Shown here: piece after piece, positions 34,462 through 43,005 of the stretch | Position numbering within the stretch: the first letter of the stretch is position 1 | Layout of the letters: every line of letters begins with the position of its first letter | Assembly: GCA_020059485.1 (NCBI GenBank) | Contig: JAGVCA010000054.1 | Coordinates: 1-56,941 of the forward strand | Length of the DNA: 56,941 bases | Source of the DNA: Anaerolineales bacterium | GTDB taxonomy: Bacteria > Chloroflexota > Anaerolineae > Anaerolineales > UBA11579 | Direction of reading: 5' to 3' | Program-made: the position numbers and the translations under genes | Notes under the pieces: generated by a model | The model's database searches: none | What the model was told of the DNA's origin: nothing | What the model saw: only the letters and a program-made list of their open reading frames with translations

Positions 34462-34577
34462 TAGTCAGCAGGTTATTGGCTGTCCTGGCGACTGCCTGCA
34501 GTCGGCAGTCTGCTGCCAACTTCCCCCAAAATGGTATAATCCTCAGACGTATACATCAGTCCGTTCAGGAGAACCGT

Positions 34578-35333
34578 ATGTCTGGACATAGTAAATGGTC
34601 AACCATTAAACATAAGAAAGGCGCGGCCGACGCCAAGCGCAGCAAGCTGTTCACACAGCTGGCCCGGGCGATCACCATCGCGGCCCGTGAGGGCGGCGGC
34701 GACCCTGATATGAATATCACCCTGCGCCTGGCGGTCGACAAAGCCAAGGCCGGGAACATGCCCAAAGAAAATATCGACCGGGCCATCAAGCGCGGCACCG
34801 GCGAGGATAAGGATGGCGCCGCCCTCGAGCGTATCGTGTATGAAGCCTACGCCCCGCACGCAGTCGCCCTGATCATCGAGGCCGTCACCGACAACCGCAA
34901 CCGCACCGTCGCCTCCCTGCGGCATGTGCTCTCGCATGCCGGCGGCAGCCTGGGTGAGACCGGTTCGGTCGCCTGGCAGTTCACCCCACGCGCCTATTTC
35001 AGCCTCCCTGGCGGCGGCCGCAGCGAAGATGAAGCCTACGAACTGGCGATCGAAGCCGGGGCGGAGGATATGCTCTACGATGGCGAATGGATCGAGATCT
35101 TCGGCGAGGCGACCGCCTTCAAGCAGATCAGCGACCACCTCCGCATGAAGGGCATCCGGACCGAAGAGGCCGTGCTGCGGCAGTTCCCCAACCAGGAGAT
35201 CGAACTCGACCCGCAGAAGACCGTCCAGGTCATGCGGGTGATCGAAAACCTGGAAGAACTGGACGACGTCCAGCAGGTCGACTCCAACCTGGCGATCACC
35301 GACGAGGCCCTCGCGATCCTGGAAGCCGCCTGA
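34578..35333 (+). CDS. yebC: YebC/PmpR-family translation or transcription regulator
   Basis: A 251-residue protein starting MSGHSKWSTIKHKKGAADAK, the hallmark of the family, with the FTQLARAITIAAREGG and NIDRAIKRGTG stretches. Members (YebC, TACO1) help ribosomes pass proline-rich stalls, and some act as transcription factors. AGGAG lies 6 bases before the ATG at 34578. ruvC starts 4 bases after its stop, the usual yebC-ruvC order. Confidence 0.95.
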   Translation: MSGHSKWSTIKHKKGAADAKRSKLFTQLARAITIAAREGGGDPDMNITLRLAVDKAKAGNMPKENIDRAIKRGTGEDKDGAALERIVYEAYAPHAVALIIEAVTDNRNRTVASLRHVLSHAGGSLGETGSVAWQFTPRAYFSLPGGGRSEDEAYELAIEAGAEDMLYDGEWIEIFGEATAFKQISDHLRMKGIRTEEAVLRQFPNQEIELDPQKTVQVMRVIENLEELDDVQQVDSNLAITDEALAILEAA

Positions 35334-35337
35334 CCGT

Positions 35338-35832
35338 ATGCTGGTCTTGGGAATTGACCCAGGCACCGCCATCACCGGTTACGGCCTGGTACGGCAGAAC
35401 GAAGACGGCAACCTTCAGGTTGTCGATTTCGGGGTGATCCTGACTGGCACAGACGAAACGATGCCGGACCGGCTGGCCAGCCTGTATGCCCAATTGAGAG
35501 ACCTCATCCTTCTCCACCCGCCGGACAGCAGCGCGGTGGAGAAGTTGTTTTTCCAGAAGAATGTCCGTACAGCCCTCAGTGTGGGACAGGGGCGCGGCGT
35601 GGTGCTGCTGGCGCTGGCACAGGCCGGTGTCCCGGTGGGAGAATACACCCCCAACGAGGTCAAGCAGGCCGTCACCGGCTATGGCAGCGCCGATAAGGCC
35701 CAGGTGCAGGAGATGGTCCGGTTGCTGCTCAACCTGGAGAGCCGCCCCAAGCCGGACGATGCCGCCGATGCCCTGGCCGTGGCGATCTGCCACCTGCACA
35801 GCAGCAGCTATCAACGATTGATGGAAGAGTGA
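35338..35832 (+). CDS. ruvC: Holliday junction resolvase RuvC
   Basis: A 164-residue endonuclease that cuts four-way DNA junctions. The four acidic catalytic residues are visible: Asp7 (LGIDPGT), Glu68 (AVEKLFF), Asp141 and Asp144 (PDDAADALA). The conserved PNEVKQAVTGYG segment is near residue 105. It belongs with ruvA at 37101, although a membrane-protein gene lies between. ruvB is not found in the window. Confidence 0.96.
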   Translation: MLVLGIDPGTAITGYGLVRQNEDGNLQVVDFGVILTGTDETMPDRLASLYAQLRDLILLHPPDSSAVEKLFFQKNVRTALSVGQGRGVVLLALAQAGVPVGEYTPNEVKQAVTGYGSADKAQVQEMVRLLLNLESRPKPDDAADALAVAICHLHSSSYQRLMEE

Positions 35833-35835
35833 ATC

Positions 35836-37095
35836 ATGCCGACGAATAACGAAGTGTTCCTGAGATTTGGCGTCGCCATTGCCATCGGATTTTTGATCGG
35901 GTTACAGCGAGAACATGCCACCGTACGCAAGGATCGTTCGATCATCGCCGGCGAGCGCACGACTTCGCTGCTCAGCCTGGGAGGCGCCCTGGCCGCCATG
36001 GTTGCCGATATCTATGATTCCCCCGGCCTGCTGATCGCCTTTCTGGCGATGACGACCCTCATTACTGCGCTGGGTTATTTCACTGAATCCTGGCAGCGTG
36101 AGCGCATCGGGATGACCTCCGAGGTTGCCATCCTGATCTCAATGTTGATCGGGGTGCTATGTTACCATGGCGAACTCACCTTGGCGGTGGCGGTGGGGAT
36201 CGCCACAACGGTGATCCTCTCGATCAAAGTGCAGACCGACCGGTTTGTCGAGAAACTCTCCCGCCAGGAGTTGTATGCTGCCCTGCAGTTGGCGGTTATC
36301 AGCGCGATCATCCTGCCTGTCCTGCCCAACGAATCTCTGGCCGAACCGCCGCTGGATGTACTCAATCCTTTCTCCATCTGGCTGCTGGTTGTATTCATCT
36401 CCGCCATCAACTTTCTTGGCTATGTCTTCGCACGGCTGGTCGGAGAACAGGGCATCGAGCTATCCGGTTTGTTTGGCGGGTTGGTCTCCAGTACGGCGGT
36501 CACGCTGGGATTTTCGGAGCGCAGCAAGATCGAACCGCTGCTCTCGCGGTCCTTTGGCGTGGCGATCATGATCTCATGGACCGTGATGTATGCCCGCATG
36601 CTGGTGCTGGTGGCGGTGCTCCACCGCCCCCTGCTGGCTTCAACCTGGCTGCCGCTCTTGATCTCGGCCAGTGTCGGGTTGGCTTACTGTGCGTTCCTGA
36701 TCTTTCGCAAAGGCAGCATCGAAAATGCTGATATCAAACTGACCAATCCGCTAGACCTTAAGTCGGCCATCCGGTTCGCCTTGCTGTTCACCCTGGTCCT
36801 GCTGGCTTCCCGGACGGCGCAGGTCTATTTTGGAGATATTGGTTTGCTGGTATCGGCTGTCGTATCGGGGTTGGCCAATGTCAATGCCATCACCCTTTCG
36901 GTAGCGGAACTCACTCGCAGCGGCAGTCTGGCGGTGGCGACCGGCTCGCAGGTTTTGCTGTTCGCGATTGCCGCCAATCTGGTTTCGAAGGGGGCGATCG
37001 TGATGGTCGGCGGCGACCGGCACCTGCGGCGGGTTGTGCTGCCAGGATTGATCATGATGCTGGCAACCGCGATCATACTGGCGCTGGTGTTCTAG
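35836..37095 (+). CDS. MgtC/SapB-DUF4010 membrane protein
   Basis: A 419-residue polytopic protein. The first ~140 residues form an MgtC-like domain (FLIGLQREHA, GERTTSLLSLGG, ALGYFTESWQRERIGMTSE), and the rest is a DUF4010-type region with GLFGGLVSSTAVTLGF and NVNAITLSVAELT. It starts 4 bases after the ruvC stop and ends 6 bases before ruvA. Its role is unknown; MgtC domains are linked to Mg2+ starvation and membrane potential. It appears to have been inserted into a recombination operon. Confidence 0.85.
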   Translation: MPTNNEVFLRFGVAIAIGFLIGLQREHATVRKDRSIIAGERTTSLLSLGGALAAMVADIYDSPGLLIAFLAMTTLITALGYFTESWQRERIGMTSEVAILISMLIGVLCYHGELTLAVAVGIATTVILSIKVQTDRFVEKLSRQELYAALQLAVISAIILPVLPNESLAEPPLDVLNPFSIWLLVVFISAINFLGYVFARLVGEQGIELSGLFGGLVSSTAVTLGFSERSKIEPLLSRSFGVAIMISWTVMYARMLVLVAVLHRPLLASTWLPLLISASVGLAYCAFLIFRKGSIENADIKLTNPLDLKSAIRFALLFTLVLLASRTAQVYFGDIGLLVSAVVSGLANVNAITLSVAELTRSGSLAVATGSQVLLFAIAANLVSKGAIVMVGGDRHLRRVVLPGLIMMLATAIILALVF

Positions 37096-37100
37096 GAGGG

Positions 37101-37679
37101 ATGATGATCGCAAGTATCAATGGGCGCGTGGCGGAACGCCGGGACGACAGCCTGGTGATAGAGGTTGGCGGGGTCGGCTTCGAGATCTTTGCCCTGGCAG
37201 AGATCTGCCGGCAAGCGGAGATCGGAAAGCCCATCTCACTCCAAACCTATTTGGTGGTCCGCGAGAATGAACTCTCGTTGTATGGCTTTTCCACCCGGGA
37301 AGAACGCGAGTTCTTCATGCTGCTGCTGGGGGTCAATGGGGTTGGGCCGCGCCTGGCGCTGGCCGTATTGTCTGCCCTGACGCCAAATGCCATCCGGCGC
37401 GCTGTGTTCTCGGACCAGCCGGAAATGTTCAACCGGGTCTCGGGCGTCGGGAAGACCACCGCGCAAAAGATCATGCTGCACCTCAAAAACAAGATCAAAG
37501 ATGTGGATGGCCTGGAAGCCGCGGCTGGTCTGGATGACCTTGATACCGAGGTGATCGGCGCGCTGACCGCGCTGGGATACAGCATCGTTGAGGCCCAGGC
37601 AGCCCTGCAGAGCATCCCGAAAGATGCGCCGCGCGATCTGGAAACCAGGCTGCGGCTAGCGCTGACCTATTTTTCCTGA
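37101..37679 (+). CDS. ruvA: Holliday junction branch-migration protein RuvA
   Basis: A 192-residue tetrameric protein that binds Holliday junctions and recruits RuvB. The OB-fold start is MIASINGRVAERRDDSLVIE, and the two helix-hairpin-helix elements are LLGVNGVGPRLALAVLS and RVSGVGKTTAQKIMLHL. The C-terminal domain (EVIGALTALGYSIVEAQAAL) binds RuvB. AGGAGGG directly precedes two successive ATGs (37101 and 37104); the second has better spacing. Confidence 0.96.
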   Translation: MMIASINGRVAERRDDSLVIEVGGVGFEIFALAEICRQAEIGKPISLQTYLVVRENELSLYGFSTREEREFFMLLLGVNGVGPRLALAVLSALTPNAIRRAVFSDQPEMFNRVSGVGKTTAQKIMLHLKNKIKDVDGLEAAAGLDDLDTEVIGALTALGYSIVEAQAALQSIPKDAPRDLETRLRLALTYFS

Positions 37680-37691
37680 CCTGCAGACCGC

Positions 37692-39584
37692 ATGACCAGT
37701 CAAAAACCCACCCGGACCACAGCAGAAACCCCTCAGCGGGCTTTGTTGGAAAGCGAGGCGATCACCAATATCAGCCGGACGCTGAACCAGAGTTTGGAGC
37801 TTGAACGCATCTTCGCCCAGATCGTCACCGAGGTGATCGGCATTATCGACCAGTCCTACCGGGTGGTGATCCACCTGTTTGATGAACATCACCAGCGGCT
37901 GCATGCTGTGGCGATCAGCGAGCGACATCCGCAGGGGATCGAAACCAAAACATTGCTCCATTTGCAGGTCAGGCCGGACAATGAGTTCGATTTCGGGATG
38001 CTGGATGAGGAGGAGATCCATTATGCCAGCATGCATGCCGGGCACGGGGTGGCTGGCCGCGTGATCGAATCCGGCAAGCCTTTGCTGCTGGAGGATATCC
38101 GCAGCGATTTGCGTTATTTGACCACCGGGAGCGATATCCAACTCCGCTCGATTGTTGTGGTCCCGATCCTGAACGGTGAACAACGACTGGGCACCCTCAG
38201 CGTGTTAGGCGATTCGGTTGGATTGTTTTCGACCGCCGACCAAAAGCTGCTGGAAAAGATCTGTGTCCAGGCAGCGATCGCGGTTGAGAACGCCCGGCTG
38301 TTGGAGGCGGAACGGCAGCAGCGCGCCCTGGCCCAGGCACAGTCGGAGATCGCCGCGCTGCTCAACAAGACCTTGTCGATGGACGAGATCCTGGCCGGGA
38401 TCATCGTCCATACCCGGAAGTTTTTCGAGGTCCGGGCGGTGAATATTATGCTGGTCGAAGGTGACCAGTTAAGGATCGCCCGCAAGATCGGGTATGGACC
38501 GGAAGAGATGCCAGCCGAGGGAGAACACATCGAGATCGCAGGTCTGTCTGAAGACCACCTGATCCGGCAGGCGTGCCTGGATGGCCGTACCATCGTTCTC
38601 CGTCAAGGTGATCTGGACACCTGGCCGCCGCCGGATGTCTTGCCCTGGGTGCGGTCTTTTGCCTGTGTCCCGCTCAAGATCGGTGACCGGGTGATCGGGC
38701 TGTTGAACGCTGACAGCGACCAGCCAAAGTCCTTCGGCAAGCTGGAATTTGAGCAGTTGGAGATCTTTGCCAATTCGGCGTCCTCAGCGGTCAATAATGC
38801 CCAGCTGTACTACGAACTGGAGCAAGCCCTGCAAATGGAAAAAGCCACCCGCCAGCAGTTGATCCGGGCGGACAAACTGACCAGTATGGGCCGGATGGTG
38901 GCTTCGGTGGCGCATGAACTCAACAATCCTTTGCAGACTATCAAAAACTGTCTGTTCCTGATCGACCAATCCTACGCCGGCCAAGAGGATGACGACATAC
39001 TGTCCCTGGCGCTTTCCGAGGTCGAACGTCTGACCTTGATCGTCAACCGGCTGCGGGATGTCTACCGCCCGGCAGAAGCAGAATCTTTTCAGACCGTCTA
39101 CCTGAGGGATCTCTTGTTGGACCTCGAACCATTGCTGGAAACCCATCTGCGCCGCAACCAGGTCACGCTTTCACTGCCATCGCAGGGCCTCAGCGGGTTG
39201 AGGATCGAAGCTTACCCGGACCAATTGAAGCAGGTTTTCCTGAACTTGAGCCTGAATGCGATCGAAGCGATGCAGCCAAAGGGTGGACATCTGGTGGTCA
39301 CAGCCGATTTGTCGAAAGATGGAAAGAAAATCGGGATCGCTTTTCATGATACCGGGCCGGGTATTCCGGATGCCGACCTGAAAGTGATCTTTGACCCCTT
39401 CTACACAACCAAATCGGCCGGCCTCGGTTTGGGTTTATCCATCTGTTATGATATTGTTCAAAACCACGGCGGTTCGATCGAAGTCTTCAACAACAAGGAT
39501 GGCGGCGCGACCTTCACCGTTTGGTTGCCTGCCATCCAACGTACGAAAAGAAGATCGTCCTCCACGGCTCGTGATGGTGCATGA
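37692..39584 (+). CDS. Dual-GAF sensor histidine kinase
   Basis: A 630-residue soluble kinase. Two GAF domains (about 25-190 and 215-370) are followed by a HisKA helix with His408 in VASVAHELNNPLQTIK and an ATPase domain with NLSLNAIEAM, DTGPGIPDADLKVIFDPFYTTK-type G1/F boxes and GLGLGLSICYDI. No membrane segment exists, so it senses an internal signal. The response regulator gene overlaps its stop by 4 bases, so the two form a coupled system. Confidence 0.92.
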   Translation: MTSQKPTRTTAETPQRALLESEAITNISRTLNQSLELERIFAQIVTEVIGIIDQSYRVVIHLFDEHHQRLHAVAISERHPQGIETKTLLHLQVRPDNEFDFGMLDEEEIHYASMHAGHGVAGRVIESGKPLLLEDIRSDLRYLTTGSDIQLRSIVVVPILNGEQRLGTLSVLGDSVGLFSTADQKLLEKICVQAAIAVENARLLEAERQQRALAQAQSEIAALLNKTLSMDEILAGIIVHTRKFFEVRAVNIMLVEGDQLRIARKIGYGPEEMPAEGEHIEIAGLSEDHLIRQACLDGRTIVLRQGDLDTWPPPDVLPWVRSFACVPLKIGDRVIGLLNADSDQPKSFGKLEFEQLEIFANSASSAVNNAQLYYELEQALQMEKATRQQLIRADKLTSMGRMVASVAHELNNPLQTIKNCLFLIDQSYAGQEDDDILSLALSEVERLTLIVNRLRDVYRPAEAESFQTVYLRDLLLDLEPLLETHLRRNQVTLSLPSQGLSGLRIEAYPDQLKQVFLNLSLNAIEAMQPKGGHLVVTADLSKDGKKIGIAFHDTGPGIPDADLKVIFDPFYTTKSAGLGLGLSICYDIVQNHGGSIEVFNNKDGGATFTVWLPAIQRTKRRSSSTARDGA

Positions 39585-40375
39585 TGGCCAGTATACTGAT
39601 CGTTGACGATGAAGAAAACCTCCGGCTGACCTTGTCCCGGATCTTGAGCAAGGCGGGTTTCACCGTGACCACTGCAGCCAGCGGCGAGGAAGCCCTGCGG
39701 CTCAGCAAAGCGGGGGCCTTCGACCTGGCATTCATCGATCTGATGATGCCCGGTATGGGCGGCTTGGCGCTGCTGAACGAATTCCGCCGTCTTTTCCCTG
39801 AGATGCCGGTGTTGATCCTGACCGCGCATGCCACCCTCGAATCTGCGATTGAGGCGGTCCGGCAGGGCGCCCGTGATTACCTCCTAAAGCCGGCGGATCC
39901 CAACCACATCATTGAGCGGGTTCAGACCATTTTGTCTGACCAGAAAACGCCGCAGCGCCAGCGGGAGATCCTGAAACAGATCCAGTCTTTGATGGCTGAG
40001 TTGAACCCGTCAGAGGAATCTGAGCCAGAGTCCATCGATCCGGCTCAGGTGGCAGCTGCCGACCCCTCGCGCTACCTGGCGCGTGGTCCCTTCGTACTTG
40101 ATCTGCATGCCCGCCTCGTGACCAAGAATGGGGAATATATCTCGATCCCTCCAACTACTTTTGATTACCTCGTGACGCTCTTGCGCCATTCCCCAAATCC
40201 GGTCACTTATACCGTGCTGGTGCGTGAATCCCAGGGGTACGAGGTCAACACCCATGAAGCCCGCGAGATCTGCCGCTGGCGGGTGCATGAATTGCGCAAG
40301 GCGATCGAAGAGGATACCAAGTCGCCGCGCTATTTGATCACGGTGCGCGGCAGCGGGTACAAGCTGGTGATCTGA
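39581..40375 (+). CDS. Response regulator with OmpR-type DNA-binding domain
   Basis: A 264-residue protein. The receiver domain has the acidic pocket (Asp9, Asp10), phospho-acceptor Asp53 (AFIDLMMPG) and Lys103 (YLLKPAD). A linker of about 50 residues rich in Glu, Ser and Pro leads to a winged-helix domain (about 170-264; ISIPPTTFDYLVTLL, RYLITVRGSGYKLVI). It probably activates or represses genes on signal from the kinase at 37692, with which it overlaps by 4 bases. Confidence 0.92.
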   Translation: MMASILIVDDEENLRLTLSRILSKAGFTVTTAASGEEALRLSKAGAFDLAFIDLMMPGMGGLALLNEFRRLFPEMPVLILTAHATLESAIEAVRQGARDYLLKPADPNHIIERVQTILSDQKTPQRQREILKQIQSLMAELNPSEESEPESIDPAQVAAADPSRYLARGPFVLDLHARLVTKNGEYISIPPTTFDYLVTLLRHSPNPVTYTVLVRESQGYEVNTHEAREICRWRVHELRKAIEEDTKSPRYLITVRGSGYKLVI

Positions 40376-40497
40376 GCGGCTTTTGGCCTTTGGGTGTATA
40401 AAAAGATTACAATCATTTCACACAAAACTCAATAGACCTGACTGCAAGACAATGTAGAATGAGTAGACACCGATATTGATCCACAAAGCGAGCAGCA

Positions 40498-41283
40498 ATG
40501 AAACATCGAAGCATCCTGATCGTGGAAGATAACCTGATATTTGGCCAGACCTTGGCGCAGGCCCTGCGGTTGGAAGGACGGGACCAGGTTCAGGTGGCGG
40601 TATGTGGTTCGGCCGAGGAAGCGCGCCAAATGTTCACTGCGAGTCCATACGACCTCTTGATTTGTGATTTCAGGCTCCCGGGCGAGGATGGCCTGTCCTT
40701 GATCACCAGCCTGAAGGAGAAGCACCCCGAGATCGACGCCGTTTTAATGACCGGCGTAGGCAATCCGGAACTTGAGACGAAAGCCGGAGAGGTTGCAGAA
40801 GGGTATCTGGCAAAGCCCTTCGATATGCTCGATCTGATGTTGATGGTCGAGCAGGTGGTGCGGCCTGAAAATGCTTCGCCCTTGCCCGCGGCTGCCCACC
40901 AGAGCCGGCAATACCGGGTCTTGCTGCTGGAAGATGACGATGGACTGCGTAATATCTATACGCGGGCACTTTGCAAGAATGAAGCCTTCCAGGTGGATGC
41001 TGCGGCCACGCTCGCAGAAGCCCGCACCCTGCTTGACCGGCAGGAATATGACCTGCTGATCAGCGATATCCGCATTGGCCGGGAACGTGCAACTGATATT
41101 CTTGATGAATACCGCGATAAATTCTCCCGTCGCAACACCAAGGTAGTGATGTGCTCGGCTTTTGGGCAGTATCGCGATCTGCCAACCGGGGTCGATCAGT
41201 TTGTGGAGAAACCGATCTCGCTGAACGATCTGGTCCGCCTGGTGTCAGAATTGGTGTCTAAAGGTGAGCGGACAGATGATTAA
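40498..41283 (+). CDS. Double receiver-domain protein
   Basis: A 261-residue protein made only of two receiver domains. Domain 1 has Asp57 (LLICDFRLPGEDG) and Lys106 (YLAKPFD). Domain 2 has Asp190 (LLISDIRIGRE) and a Lys in FVEKPISL; its phospho-loop lacks the usual Pro-Gly after Asp. It has no output domain, so it may act as a phosphate sink, relay or diguanylate-like partner switch. It stands 122 bases after the previous regulator and 12 before the next. Confidence 0.88.
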   Translation: MKHRSILIVEDNLIFGQTLAQALRLEGRDQVQVAVCGSAEEARQMFTASPYDLLICDFRLPGEDGLSLITSLKEKHPEIDAVLMTGVGNPELETKAGEVAEGYLAKPFDMLDLMLMVEQVVRPENASPLPAAAHQSRQYRVLLLEDDDGLRNIYTRALCKNEAFQVDAAATLAEARTLLDRQEYDLLISDIRIGRERATDILDEYRDKFSRRNTKVVMCSAFGQYRDLPTGVDQFVEKPISLNDLVRLVSELVSKGERTDD

Positions 41284-41295
41284 GGAAGAGGGACG

Positions 41296-41976
41296 ATGAA
41301 GGGTGAATTGCTGCTGATCGAAGACAGCGAGAATACCCGCGTGATCATCCAGAAGATCCTCGAGCGACAGGAGTACCAGCTGCATACCGCCAATGATGGC
41401 GCTCAGGGGATCAAACGGATCGAGGAGCTTCGTCCTAAATTGGTCCTGCTGGATATCTCGCTGCCGGAGATGGATGGGATGGAAGTGGCCCGCAGGGTGC
41501 GCGGCCACCCCGAGGATGAAGTCCGGGATACCGTGCTGGTTGCCCTGACCGCCATGGCGACTCCGGGCGACCGGGACCGTTTCTTCGATGCTGGCTGTGA
41601 TGACCACCTGCCCAAACCGTTCAGAGCGGCGCAGCTCGTCGAGATCGTCGATATGTATATGGCGGCAGAATTCGTGGCCGGAGAGACGCCCACACCCGGC
41701 CAGCGCCGGCGCGAGCGCCTGAAGGAGATTGCTGCCCTCCGTACCCAAACCGAACCGGAAGTTCAATCCCGGCCTTCTGCAGCCACATCCGGGCAGGCGG
41801 CAGAGAAGAAGCCGCCCTCACCGTCAGAAAAACCGGCCAAAGCGGAGCCAAAGAAAACCTCCCCCTCAGACTCCAAACCAGCCGCCAAGGGGTTTTCGAT
41901 TGAAGATGATTTCCTCTCAGAATTCCTGGATCCCGGGACGGTCGAACCGACTGATCCATCCGACCGCGAAAACTGA
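41296..41976 (+). CDS. Single receiver protein with a long disordered tail
   Basis: A 226-residue protein. The receiver occupies residues 1-125 with Glu9/Asp10, Asp53 (VLLDISLPEMDG) and Lys107 (DHLPKPFRA). The remaining 100 residues are rich in Pro, Ser, Lys and Glu (KKPPSPSEKPAKAEPKK) and end in an acidic stretch, suggesting a flexible tether or docking tail. It resembles DivK/CheY-like proteins extended by a linker. It belongs to the signalling block with the upstream genes. Confidence 0.85.
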   Translation: MKGELLLIEDSENTRVIIQKILERQEYQLHTANDGAQGIKRIEELRPKLVLLDISLPEMDGMEVARRVRGHPEDEVRDTVLVALTAMATPGDRDRFFDAGCDDHLPKPFRAAQLVEIVDMYMAAEFVAGETPTPGQRRRERLKEIAALRTQTEPEVQSRPSAATSGQAAEKKPPSPSEKPAKAEPKKTSPSDSKPAAKGFSIEDDFLSEFLDPGTVEPTDPSDREN

Positions 41977-41984
41977 GTGCAAAA

Positions 41985-42007
41985 GAGCGTCGCGCTCCCC
42001 CCTTTTT
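41985..42007 (+). terminator. Weak terminator after the signalling block
   Basis: GAGCG-TCG-CGCTC is followed by CCCCC and five T. The stem is only 5 pairs, so the call is tentative. Confidence 0.4.
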
Positions 42008-42020
42008 CCGTTTAACGGAA
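42006..42020. promoter_or_regulatory. Palindromic candidate operator before the peroxiredoxin
   Basis: TTCCGTTTAACGGAA is a 15-base near-perfect palindrome 48 bases before the start codon. TACAAT at 42034-42039 is a possible -10 box just downstream, so a bound protein could block or help transcription. The binding factor is unknown. Confidence 0.4.
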
Positions 42021-42068
42021 TGTGATTATCTAGTACAATTAAGCCATCAAACTCGATTGGGAGCAATC

Positions 42069-42824
42069 ATGAAACTAGAGATCGGCGACCAGGCCCCAGA
42101 CTTTGAAATGGACAGCCACCTGGAAACCAGGGTGCGGTTAAGCCAGCTTTACGGTCAAAACGTGGTGCTGGCCTTCTTCCCAAAAGCCTGGACCCCTGTC
42201 TGAACGAGCCAGATCCCGTCGTACGAGGAAGACCTTCCAAAGTTCGCGGGATATAATGCCCAGGTGCTGGGCATCACCACAGACCATGTGCCATCACTGA
42301 CCGCCTGGGCGGAAAGCTTGAAAGGCATCACCTATCCGCTGTTAAGCGATTTCTGGCCCCACGGTGAGGTCAGTGAAAAGTATGGTGTGCTGCGCAGCGA
42401 AAATGGCGTCCCGAACCGGACGATTTTCGTGATCGACAAGGAAGGCGTGATCCGCCATATCGCCCAATACGACCAGATGGAACAGCCTGAAAATGAGGAC
42501 TTGTTCGCCGAGTTAGCCAAACTGGAGCCGGTTCGTCATGCCCTGTTGCAAGCCCGCAAACAGGAAGATGAAGCCGAACTGCCGACTGGTGGCGTGGTGT
42601 TATATTGCACCCGCTGGTGTCCCAGCTGTGTCAAGGCGCGCAAATGGCTGATCGATCATGAGATCGAGTATGTTGAAGTCAATGTTGGCACCAGCGGCAA
42701 GGCTGCCGAGCAGATCAAACAATGGACGGGGGGCAACCGTACCACCCCGACCCTGGACATTGATGGGACGGTCGTGATCGGTTGGGACGAAGCCAAAGTA
42801 ACCGAATTGCTGCTCCACAAATGA
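42069..42824 (+). CDS. Selenocysteine-containing peroxiredoxin-glutaredoxin fusion (candidate selenoprotein)
   Basis: Predicted peroxidase of 251 residues. The frame from ATG 42069 (GGGAG 6 bases upstream) reads a peroxiredoxin start, MKLEIGDQAPDFEM, then AFFPKAWTPV, an in-frame TGA at 42201-42203, and TSQIPSYEEDLPKF. The TGA stands exactly at the peroxidatic cysteine, residue 45, where the family has a TPVC-T-like motif, and the fold continues without a break (GVPNRTIFVIDKEGVIRHI). Residues 175-251 form a glutaredoxin-like domain with CPSC at 184-187. Fused glutaredoxin would supply reducing electrons. Sec peroxiredoxins are known in bacteria; insertion here is inferred. A nonsense mutation or base error is the alternative. 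A start at 42264 would lose the active site. Confidence 0.8.
42204..42253 (+). promoter_or_regulatory. SECIS-like stem-loop after the in-frame TGA
   Basis: ATCCCG (42213-42218) pairs with CGGGAT (42247-42252), and an apical stem GGAA (42227-42230) pairs with TTCC (42235-42238) around the loop GACC, which starts with G. The loop lies 27 bases after the TGA. Bacterial SECIS elements have a stem with G in the first two loop bases, 16-37 bases from the UGA. The middle of the stem is irregular and needs folding software. Confidence 0.6.
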
Positions 42825-43005
42825 GCATGCGGCAACCGCTGAACAACCCGGATTGACAATCGTGCTGTGAAAACCCCGCGGGATGTCCGGGAGATCAGGC
42901 CCGGCAGTTCAAAACAGGCCTTGATCCACCCAACCTCATCCGGGATTTGTGATAGATTAGCACCAGCACTCTCGAGATGAACCATCAATCGCTCAGGAAC
43001 CGGAT

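Noticed and set aside
34490-34510. GACTGCC/GGCAGTC hairpin before yebC
   Set aside because: Seven base pairs with no T tail and no link to a promoter; it may be chance in GC-rich DNA.
42201-42203. Ordinary nonsense mutation in the peroxiredoxin
   Set aside because: Not excluded, but the stop is TGA and falls exactly on the active-site Cys codon with a SECIS-like stem behind it, and the rest of the frame is intact. A random stop at this codon would be a strong coincidence.
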